Below, piece after piece: positions 54,601 through 64,000 of a DNA stretch of 64,000 bases. Each line of letters starts with the position of its first letter. Within the stretch, counting starts at the first letter, position 1. The stretch is from contig JAXRKN010000042.1 of assembly GCA_038502055.1 (NCBI GenBank), positions 2,542,001-2,606,000 on the forward strand. Reading direction: 5' to 3'. Source of the DNA: Tanytarsus gracilentus (Eukaryota; Arthropoda; Insecta; Diptera; Chironomidae). A program made the position numbers and the translations under genes. A model generated the notes under the pieces. The model was not told where the DNA came from and ran no database searches. It saw only the letters and a program-made list of their open reading frames with translations.

Positions 54601-57114
54601 AAGAGCAAATTACGGGCCGCCTAAAAAGGGATCAAAAGCATTTATTTTTCCCTTCATGTATGCAATAATTTTATATATATGAATTCAAAAAATGAAACAT
54701 GAAGCAATTCCCTGTTCATCTTTTTACTTTTTCCTCATGCACGGTGTGACAAAAATGGCATTTGTGGATTTTCATTTATCGGTGAATGGTATTAGAGGAA
54801 AAGTCGTTTATCCAACTGTGGAGATAAAAAGATTCGTAGAATTTTAGAATGCAAAATAAGTTGAGGGTTGAATGAACGAAAAAGGGTGCAGAGAATTTTA
54901 TCATAAAAATATTTTTGAATTGAGAAACATTTCTGTGATGCGAGAAAATTGGAATTTTTAAAATGTTTTCATTTCTTAAAGACAAACTGATTCGACAAAA
55001 TAAAAATTTACCCGCAAAATTCAAAAAAGTTTATTTTGTGTTTGGAAGAATTTGAATTTTTTTGTAACGGGTTTTTGCTAACAATTTTTCATAAATATTT
55101 TTGATAAATTTCATAAAAATCCTCTCATCATTCCTTGATGTCCTTTTCAGCTAATATTTCTTTCCTTCATCGCCCTGCTTCACTTCATGAAACTTAATCT
55201 CCGAGTAAACAAATAAAGCTGCTGTCTAATTTTTAATGGTGTCACATGATGAGGTTGTGACTAGTTGAAAAGCATTGTAGAAAAGGAATACAAATTTAAT
55301 GTCATTATTATGACAGATAATCCTCTTTCTCCCCACGGCAACGACTTCTCGTTTTTAAATAACGATGATTAAATGACGATTTTCCTCCATCGAGCCTATT
55401 TTTGATACATGTCTCTCTTATGAGTGATGACGATGATTAAATTTCTTTGCTAATGAATTTGAGAGTGAGTTGGGAAATTTTCTTTTCTACCTCCGCAATG
55501 TCCTTTTTACAGTTTTTGTTACATTTTGAACCTGCTCGAGAGAGGGAAAGACAGCAAAAAAATTACTTAATGAAACAGTTCCCCTTTTTTTGTGTTTTGT
55601 CATCATTCTCTTTTCTTTATTGTTCAAAAATCAGAAGGGAAATTCTTAGTGTGGGGTGTCGGATAAATGGATAAAATGGTAATCACGTGCAAGTGGCATT
55701 GAAATAAAATGGAATGAATGGCATTTCGGGATTTAGCATTGAAAATTACATAATGAGAGTCTTTATGTGTTTTAAGAGTGTCCCAGGAAGAAAAAATAAA
55801 ATTTAGAGCTCCATTAAATGTTTTTTATTTCTCACGAAGTTAAAAAATTTTATTTTTCAAACTGGGTGAACTCATCACGTTAACTTCCACACTATAAAAA
55901 ATTACACTCACTCACTTGCTTCACTGCCATTCTTATCTCATGAGATTGCGAAAAAAGTCCCATTCTCCACCTTTCACCTGAACTGTAGTTTAAAATTAAT
56001 TTTCTCTACCGGATAAAGATCTTCCCTTCTCTCTTTTTTCCTCATCATTATTCTTCCATCGCAGTAGAAGAGAAGTTAGCACAACTTACGGCTGAGAGTG
56101 GGAAAATTAAATCTTGAAATGAGATCACAAACATTCTTTCGTGCTGTCACTGTAGCTAGGAATCCACTTGAAAAATGAACGTCTCAATTCACACCGGTTG
56201 CATTTCTCCGACATTGTGTCCACTCCGCTCCGAAAGTGTAATAAAATTGATTTAATTTCATTGCTTTCGGGCAGTCTCTCGACAAACTAATGAACTTCCA
56301 TCGACCTTCCATGGAGTCGGAGAGAGAAAAAGTTTTGTGCACTTAACTTTTATTAAGTTTCTAATACACCTTTCATCCTCATGCTCGCTCATGCTTCTCA
56401 TGTTGTTTTTCTTCGGATGTCTCACGGGAGTCGTAAATTCAACACGAGAGAGTTAGAATGTTTTTCATGCCGTTGATGTTGTTAAAAAATTACACATTAA
56501 AATACAACAAGAAGTCAAAACATGAAAATTGCATGAATGAAGCTTCGCCATTTTTTAATGGTTGTCGGTAGCAAAACAAATTTGACTCCTTTCTTGTAGC
56601 ATATAATTTTTTATTATACAACAATGATGTTGTCAAAAGGTAAAAGAAGGGATTAATTTTTAAAAACAAATAATTTGAAGATTTCACGATTTTTTCAAAA
56701 GAGATGGAAATTTTGCAAAAAATTTAATTTTTAAAAGTTATAAAAACTTCAAGAAAAATTTAAAAATATTTTTTAAGAATTTCAAAAATCACTTTCCATC
56801 CCTTGAATTCAGCCCATATTCCAGAATGAGGTCATAAATTTGGATAAATGCCTCAACCATTCGGGATTGAGTGTTACGACACGACTGAAATTGCTCTTTT
56901 TAAATAAACTGTAATATTATGTCGCATGTAGCGTGTGTGTTAAAAAAGGAAGACTTTACGAACTATATGGTGTTGATTGTCATTTTCATGTGTGACTTTA
57001 CATTATCTCAATAGACATGAGCGAAAAAAATATAAAAAAGCTTATTAAGGTGTCAGGTGCGTGCCATAAACTCAAGTTGGTAAATTAAAAAATTTCTGCG
57101 GATTATCACACTTT
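48628..57114. other. AT-rich non-coding DNA
   Basis: The 150-codon frame at 48618-49070 (minus) starts with a hydrophobic run but continues without family features and overlaps the repeat; it may be mobile-element debris. The other frames are short and random-looking. I see no gene. Confidence 0.5.
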
Positions 57115-58224
57115 TTAACCACACAAGGCGATGATGGTGCACGATGATAATGGCACAGTACATTCAGATTTGAATGTATCAGTGCATCCAGAATAAGATG
57201 GACTACCACCTAAAAATCCAGCACTAGAGGATGAAGCAGGAGGACCAATGGATGACCCACCAAAAGAGCTGGTAAAGTTCGAAATGCAAGCTTGAAATGG
57301 ATTTCTTTGTTGTAAAATTTCATCCGGGCATCGACATTCAATTTTTTTATCAACTAATTCACATTCAGCGTACTCTGCACAAAATTGACTGCAATCAAGT
57401 CCGTCTTGTGAGAAATTTGTCACGCCTGAAGATTCACTAATTTTAACACATCCAATTCCAGGTTGAGGTTCGTAGCCATCTACACATGAACAGTGAACTT
57501 TTCTCGAATGTCCAACACTTTTGCATTTTGCATTTTTTCCACACACAAAAATTTCATCGATGCATGGATTAGTGCAGATATTGTAAATGTGATCACAATT
57601 GTTTATTTGTTTTTTTTGTTTTATTTTCGTCTTTTTTGTGTGTCTGTTTTTAATTCGAATATTCATTTTGCTTAAATTGGTATTTTTTTTCTGCTTTTGC
57701 CTTCTTTCATTTGTTGGTGATTGTTTGTTCTGTGAATATGATCGCTTTCCCTTCTTTTCGCTCTTTGGTTTGGGGTTGATATATGAGTGTTGGTTTTTTT
57801 GTCTTGATTTTTCCACATGGTTTGTTTGATGCTTCACGCTTCCCTTTAGGTTAATTTCTATTGACTTGAATGATCATTAATGATTGTTTTCCCACGTTGT
57901 GTAAGTTTTCAATGCCTTCCTAAGGATACAAAACTCACGCTTTTTGTCCGTCCTTGATGTCTCGGTTGGCCCCTTAGCATGATTTAAAACGCAAGTAGCT
58001 AATATTGTGCTGTACTCAAAATGTTCGTTGCAAGGTCGTTTTATGAGTTGGTTAAAAGGACCACCATGAGACGGAAGTAAAGGAGGGTCAGGTTCAAACT
58101 CGCCAGGAATAAATTCATCAGATTGTGAACGGATTGACTTTATGAAGAAAATCTAAGAAACAAAATTAAAATTTTTTTAGCTGAATTTATTTAATTTTCT
58201 CACCAAAAAAAGTAAAATTTCCAT
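57115..58224 (-). CDS. Secreted cysteine-rich EGF/EB-type protein A, shortened
   Basis: Three proposed exons, 58204-58224, 57939-58152 and 57115-57857 (minus), keep frame and give 325 residues. Exon 1 plus exon 2 begin MEILLFLIFFIKSIRS, a plausible signal peptide. An acidic/proline stretch with two cysteines follows. Then comes an unusual basic low-complexity region of about 80 residues (EKKGKRSY, KNRHTKKTKIKQKKQ). It ends with one EGF-like module (CTNPC...CGKNAKCKSVGHS...GYEPQPGIGC) and a C-terminal module (LDCSQFCAEYAECELVDKKI...CRCPDE) ending ECTVPLSSCTIIALCG. The last two modules align with the end of gene B. The multi-module N-terminal half of gene B is missing. The exon 2/3 junction is the least certain; its acceptor is weak. 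Likely extracellular; the role is unknown. Confidence 0.6.
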
Positions 58225-58433
58225 AGTCCGTGCAAATGTGGTGATAGTCAATAATGAACTGATTTCTTGTTGCGAATTCTGTTTTTTTTATTGTCCATAA
58301 ATTTCAATACTTACGAGAGATTTAAAGGCTAAAATACAAAAACTAGTTTTTGACCACAGGGAGTTTTTGAAAAAATTTAAATATAAAGAAAGTTAATTTA
58401 AAATATTTTTCAAGTTTTGCTAATTTATAAAAT

Positions 58434-59645
58434 TCAACCAGCGAGTGCTGCTATGGTGGCTGGTGATAACGGTACAGCACATTCGGGTTTTATTGCTTGT
58501 GCGCAATGTGAAAATCCATGATGAGGTTTTTCTATTGATGGAAGGCACGAATTGAATGGATTGAGAATTTCACCAAAAATTTCATCTGGACATCGACATT
58601 CAAGTTTTTTTTCCACTAAATTACATTCTGCGTATTTTGCACAATATTTTCTACAATCGAGATTTGTTGATGATGACTGAGTTGCATTTGAAGTGCTTTT
58701 TTCACATCCAACACCTGGTTTCGGGACATAGCCACGATTACATGAGCAACTGACGATGCTCGAATGTCCAACGCTTTTACAGCTCGAATTTTTTCCACAT
58801 GGCGATGGTTCATCGCATGGGTTTGCACATTTGTTGTTTTTGTGATCACAAAATTCACCTTCATTGCAATGCTTGTGGATAAAACAACCGGCTCTGCAAG
58901 TTCTTGTGAACAAATCGCAAATTTCTTTCTCTTTACAATTCTCCTCTGATCGACAACCTATTTTACATTTTCGAGTGTCATTCATGTCACAAAACTCGTC
59001 TGGTTTGCATTTTTCATCCGATCGACATCCAACTTTGCATGAATAATCAAAATCACAATATTGGTTGTCGGCACATTGAGAATCTTTTTCACAACCCTCG
59101 CGACAATTTGGAGGCTTATCGTAAAAGCCAGGAAGGCAGAGACATCCCGGCTCTGGTTCTTTAATGCATCTCGAATTTTTTCCGCATGGGTTTGGATCGC
59201 AAATATCTTCACCGATTGGCCAACATTTATCAAATGGGTCTCCAATCATGTTCTCATAACATTTACAATAAACTGTATTAGATTCAATGTAGCAAGTCGC
59301 GTTTTGACCACACGGCATTGATTCACATGGATTTTTATCACACTTTACTGATGGATTTCCAGCGTAATTTTCTAAGCAGTTACAAAAGTGACTGTAAAAA
59401 CCATCAAAAGTGCATTCGGCATTGATTCCACAATCAAAATTTTGACAGCCGTCAACGCATTTTCCTTCATGACAAATTTCACTGTTATCGCAAGAAATTG
59501 GAAATTCTTGGGGATCGCAATCTTTTGCTTCTTCTAAAGCAGTTAAATTGCATAAATGCAACGATAAAATCTGTAAAATTAAAAAAGTTAAATTAATTTT
59601 TATTTAAAATCTTTTTTTTCTAACCAAAAGATATAAAAATTTCAT
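58434..59645 (-). CDS. Secreted cysteine-rich EGF/EB-repeat protein B, intact
   Basis: Two exons, 59625-59645 and 58434-59570 (minus), encode 385 residues. The signal peptide is MKFLYLLILSLHLCNL, split by the first intron. Modules in order: a CDNSEICHEGKCVDGC unit, EGF-like modules (CGINAEC, PCESMPCGQNATC, PNPCGKNSRC with GCLCLPGFYDKPPNC), four tandem EB-type units of the form C-x4-C-x4-CD...C-x3-C (about residues 165-265), another EGF module (PCGKNSSCKSVGHS), and the C-terminal CPDEI module ending ECAVPLSPATIAALAG. The pattern resembles dumpy-like and EB-domain extracellular proteins of insects. Expect secretion and many disulfides, in matrix or haemolymph. It is the only intact member of this three-gene tandem array. 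Confidence 0.85.
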
Positions 59646-60309
59646 CGCTTCGTGTGAACGTGTTGATGGTCGATTTTGAACTATTTGATCTTTCTTGAAG
59701 TTGTCCAAATAAAAAGTTGATTAAAAAATGGGGATCATTTTAAATAATGTCAAAAATAATTTCAAAAGTTTCTTGAATAATTTTAAATTTTTAAGTGTCA
59801 TAAAATTTTTGAAAAACTCAAAATAATTTTTTTAACGTCACGTCATGCAAAAATATTTCCTTTCGTAATAATTAACATTTTAATAAAACAGGTTTAAAAG
59901 AATATAAAATCTTTATTTTTTTATCAAAAGGAAATTTTCTCAAGGTCGCGAAGGTGTTAAACATTATACAACAAATTATCCCGCAAGAGCTCTTAAACGC
60001 GCTTCGAATTTTGGTGGAATTGCACAACTATCGGTTTTTGAATGTTTGCAAACGGGATTGTATCTGTTTCTGGTACCGCATGCAAGACTCTCTTTTACAA
60101 TACATGACTTAAATGGATTCAGAATTTTTTCGTATGGCTCGTCAGGACAAAAACATTCAATTATCCCATTTAAAAGTTCACATTTTGAGTGACGAGCACA
60201 AAATTTCGTGCAATTAATTTCTTTCTCTAAAATCTCAAAATTGTTAAATTTATTTTCACAACCAATATGAGGTTGAGGATTGAGTCCAACTTAACATGAA
60301 CATCTCATT

Positions 60310-61020
60310 TTTATTAAAGTTGGTTTTATTTTTAATATCTTTTTGTTTTTTATAAGTTGACTTTGAAAATTATGTGCATTGTTGTTTGTTGCAACTTAAT
60401 TGCTCAAAAATAAAGTTGCACATAAAGTTGCAACTTTATTTAAGCTTTATTATGAACATCGAATGATTCTTGAGCTGTCCAAAACTGTTTTTTTCAACTT
60501 CAATTGAGACTTTTCTTAAATATTTCATTTGATCATTAAAAAAATATTTGTTTGAATTTTTGATTATGTTGAGGAGTAAAAATTTAAGTTTGTTTTAAAA
60601 ATTTAAAAAGCGCTGAAAAAATTTTCAGAAATTTTTGTTTGGCTTGAGGAAAAATTTAGTTTGCTTTTTAAAATTTAAAAAGGCTGAAAAATGGTTGCTC
60701 AAAAAAAAATTTAATTTGCATCATACATAAATTTCTTTTGTGTTTTTTTTGTTTTCATCGAAAATATAATTCGAATTATTTTCATGGATGATTTCAAATA
60801 AATTTATATTTTTTTGATTTATAATAAAGCATAAATAAAGTTGCAACTTTATGTGCAACTTTATTTTTGAGCACATAAAGTTGCAACTTAATATGCAACT
60901 TAATGTGCACATAATTGTGTTGGGGTCAAAGTTGCAACTTTATGTGCACAAAATTCCAGCACATAAATGTGCAACCTTATGTGCACATAAATGTGCAACT
61001 TTAAGTGCAATGCGGAAGTC
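60310..61020. mobile_element. Foldback-like insertion rich in palindromes
   Basis: About 0.7 kb interrupts gene C between the codons for its last EGF module. It contains a 52-bp inverted repeat with one mismatch (60402-60453 and 60821-60872) around a 367-bp AT-rich spacer. Beside the right arm is an array of self-complementary words, AAGTTGCAACTT and ATGTGCACAT with variants, out to about 61010. No open frame for a transposase is seen. A non-autonomous foldback element or MITE is the best reading; exact ends and target duplication could not be fixed. Confidence 0.65.
60840..61010. repeat. Array of short palindromes
   Basis: At least ten occurrences of GTTGCAAC/GTTGCA and GTGCAC/TGTGCA-type words alternate every 10-20 bases, for example at 60840-60850, 60887-60915, 60938-60951 and 60972-61007. 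Most are their own reverse complement, so the array can fold on either strand. Confidence 0.7.
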
Positions 61021-61858
61021 GCAGACTCGTCCAAAACTTCGACATGAAGAATTTTCTCCACAAGAATTTGCATCACATGGATTGACGCATTTATTTTTAC
61101 TATAATCGCAAAATTCATTGTCCTCACAGTCGTCATTAAATGAGCATCCAAATTTGCATTCTCTCGTCTCAGAATCACAAAATTCCTTTTGTCCACAACT
61201 GTCATAACGACACCCAAATTTACATAAATTTTTGTCTACATCACAAAATTCATCGTCACTGCATTGAAAGTCATTCTCACATCCTGCCCTGCAGTTTGGT
61301 GGTTTACCATAAAATTCTGGTAGACAAATGCATCCCGGTTCTGGTTCTTTAATGCATTTAGAATTTTCACCACACGGATTTGGTTCGCAAATGTCTTCAC
61401 CAACCATCCAACATTCTTTAAACGGATCACCGATCATACCTTCATTACACTCACAAAACAAATCACTGTCCTCAATGAAACATTTTGCATTTTTACCACA
61501 AGGAAATCTTTCACATGGATGTTCAAAACATTCTTTTAGTGGATCTCCAGCCATTCCCTCTAAGCAAATGCATTTAAAAGCGAATTGATCGCATTCAGAT
61601 TGGGCATTGATTCCGCAATTTAGTGATTGACAGCCATCGACACATTTTCCTTTACGACAAATTTCACTGTCTTGACAGATCCATGGATCATTAAAGCAGT
61701 CGGAACTTGAAGATTCAGTTGTTGTTATTAGAGATGCATTGAGTGGTGATAAAAATATTGAAAGCTAAAAAAGTTAAATTTTAAAATGTTTAGGAAAATT
61801 CTAAGAATATTTAAAAAATGTTAATATAACTTACAACTAGCAACGCGATGAGTTTCAT

Positions 61859-64000
61859 CGCAACTTCTTTATTGAATGACCTCAAAATAAAAACTAAGTT
61901 TTGGTATTTTCGAAGACAATTAAAAGCCTTTCATATGTTGAATTTTTTCGATTTTAAAATTATGCAAAAACATCCCAGATCATGAACTTTAAGCGTTAGT
62001 TTTTGAATATTCAAATTCATTTCAGTTTGAATGTCAGAAAAAAGTAAACGCTGTCTTCACATGTGCGTTAATGTGTGAGATTATTATAGTGTCAGGTGTA
62101 AGTTGTAATTTCTCTCTTTAGCATAAACAATTAAAGTCACGACATGTTTTACATGCGTACTCGAAAAAAAGTTCACGTCGACACGCAAAAACTCACTTCA
62201 GCATAAATTCTAGTAATGATAACTTTCATTAAGGCTATTTTCGTTAATCTGAAATTGAATTTTTTAGCTCAACGCCAACCGCCCTTCACTTCCTAATAAC
62301 AAGTTTTACCCTCATAAACGTGGTTTGGGGTCGATGATGAAAAGAAAAGAAAAGTGATTGCGAGTAATGGAAAAAATAGTTAATGAGTGAGCGATAAGCA
62401 AAAACTAAAGAAGTTTGTTGGTGCAAGGGATGGAGTGATTTGAGTAGTTTTTAAAACAACTAACGGATTTAAAAAATTCAAAAACCGTTAAAAAAATTAA
62501 ATATTTTTAAAAATGAAAGTTTGTCATCCCTCGATTTCTTGAGAAAACTTGTAAATAGTTTCAAAGCTACACAATTTGTTTCTATCGAGTCAACAAATGG
62601 CTCAATGTGTTTAGTTTTATTTCAACAAAATGAGCAGTTTTTTCTTTCTCTACAAAACTACACGACTTTAGTGTTGGTGGGAGTGCGAAGGAAATTATGG
62701 AAATAGCTCAGAATGAAATTGCAACTTTGTTTCTTAAGCGATGTAGGAAAAATAAAGAAATTCACACAAACAATAGATGAATGTCGAGGCAGAATGTGAA
62801 GAAAATGAAATAACAATTACCATTAATGCCTTTGAAACATCTGAAAAAACAATATAAGAATTTTTTTCCTAGAAAATTTTTCTGCATTGTGCGTTAAAAA
62901 TGAAATAAAACTTTGCCGACAGAACGAGGTGGGGTTTTGGGATGATGACTAAAAAAATCCATTAGCAATCGACTTCAAACGAGCCTCGTGTGCTGTTGAG
63001 TGGAAGAAAAACTCTTTTTTATGGCATGTTGACGGCATCAAAAGTTTTCAACTCAAATTGAATTTTTTTGCGCGAACTCGATGATACAATGAAAAATTTT
63101 GATAAGCTCTATTGAGGGGTTGATTTTTTAAAATTTAACGTATTTTTTAAAAAAAATCAAGTGTTAAATTTCACAAAAGTAATTCTCACTGTTGATTTTA
63201 CTATCATCATTGAAAAATTGTAAGATGTTGAGCTGTCTGTGTAAAATATTAAGCTACTCCAAAAATGCTAATCCAATTTGCTATTTTCCTCTCTCTCCAA
63301 GCGGCATGAGTGAAAAATTGATATTAATAACATTTTTCTCTATTCTTATTGAATTTTCATGGTTACGCACCGCCTGGCATTTTTATATTCTTTCTCGATA
63401 GAAGAAGAAAAATGAAGGACAATTTTTTGTCATAAACGTCTTTTTCCTATCGGATGTAAAAACACAAAAATTGAATTTCGATAACATGAGGCTGAAGAAA
63501 AAAGTTTTTTTTTCATCCGTCTGTGTTTTTCGTCTCGATTACTCAACTATTTGAGTTTTATTTGTTTCCCCTCTTTAAGAATATTCGGAAGGCGATTGAG
63601 TGTGTTGTAACAGGTGCTTGAGACGAGAGAAATTCCTTGTTTAAACCCTCCTTCTCTCCAATCAATAGATATTTCAACAAATTTGCTAGATCCTTTTGAT
63701 CATGTGAGATTAGATTTCCGAACAAGTTGAAATTTGAGATGATTTTCATTCCCCAACAATTGATTGACTTCTGCACAGTGTGATATAAGAGGGTTTATCT
63801 CTTTGAAGGGGTGGGAACTTGGGTTAAAATTATTTATAATTGAAATTTTTAAAATTTGATAAGAATCTTTTCAAATTATTAATTTCAAGCCTAAGTTCCT
63901 CATCCCCCTTTTAAAATTTATTTCTCTAACAATTTGAATAGGGAAAAGTTTCTTTGTGTACGCGATGTTGCATCCCGAGGGAGGTGAAAGAAGAGAAGTG
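61859..64000. other. Non-coding flank, no gene seen
   Basis: The first 300 bases should include the promoter of gene C. The remaining frames (62521-62706, 63192-63401, 63558-63776) are short and show no family features. Confidence 0.5.

Larger units (their letters stand above)
59976..61858 (-). pseudogene. EGF/EB-repeat gene C, split by an insertion
   Basis: The 5' half has two exons, 61835-61858 (MKLIALLV) and 61764 leftwards. It reads in frame through a signal peptide and the same module series as gene B as far as CGENSSCRSFGR. It then runs into inserted DNA near 61020 and stops at 60940-60942, giving a 282-residue truncated product with a foreign tail. The missing 3' part lies beyond the insertion (59976 to about 60310): it has the matching C-terminal module (CTKFCARHSKCELL, CFCPDEPYEKILNPF, end RALAG). 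It carries an in-frame TAA at 60291-60293, at the second residue after the CSC motif. The gene is therefore probably a pseudogene, though a truncated secreted form could still be made. Insert and nonsense codon are seen directly by comparison with gene B. Confidence 0.8.

Overview
The window is from an insect genome. It is AT-rich with T/A-rich introns, GT-AG introns that are often only 50-100 bases, arthropod TCAGT initiators, a chitin-binding cuticle protein, and the fly-type PP1-beta phosphatase. A nematoceran fly, such as a chironomid midge, is my best guess; that is inference from composition and gene content.

Layout. (1) 1-519 holds a candidate first coding exon of a leftward gene. A 1.3-kb retroelement-like insertion with a 23-base target duplication lies at 1723-3116. 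(2) 4100-13455 is a segmental duplication with three copies of a Costars (ABRA/STARS-like) gene. Copies 1 and 3 have all three exons; copy 2 has lost its last exon. A stray copy of the 3' end of the neighbouring zinc-finger gene lies at 7013-7215. Between copies 2 and 3, two minus-strand genes for small secreted peptides share a promoter architecture; one peptide is a glycine-zipper protein. (3) 14028-17945 (minus) is a seven-exon SR-rich gene with two matrin-type zinc fingers (ZNF318-like). It is divergent, across a 605-bp shared promoter region, from the PP1-beta catalytic subunit flw (18551-23984, plus, seven exons).

(4) 26869-31155 (plus) is a six-exon gene for a large Q/S/N-rich, probably nuclear protein that I could not name. 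Its UAG stop is followed in the same frame by 229 further open codons, and a 9-bp GC-rich hairpin starts 10 bases after the stop. This fits programmed stop-codon readthrough, or an alternative acceptor formed by the stop triplet itself. It is the most interesting signal in the window. (5) 33715-34632 (plus) holds the first three coding exons of a long gene whose remainder I could not find. An RR-1 cuticle protein gene (37446-39283, minus, four exons) lies downstream and may be nested in its intron. 39.5-57 kb is AT-rich non-coding sequence, probably giant intron or intergenic.

(6) 57115-61858 (minus) is a tandem family of three secreted cysteine-rich EGF/EB-module genes. One is intact (58434-59645). 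One has a shortened repeat region with a lysine-rich insert (57115-58224). One (59976-61858) is broken by about 0.7 kb of palindrome-rich foldback DNA and a nonsense codon.

Exon boundaries come from manual reading of splice sites and frame continuity. All multi-exon models given as complete keep frame through every junction, but none has transcript support here.
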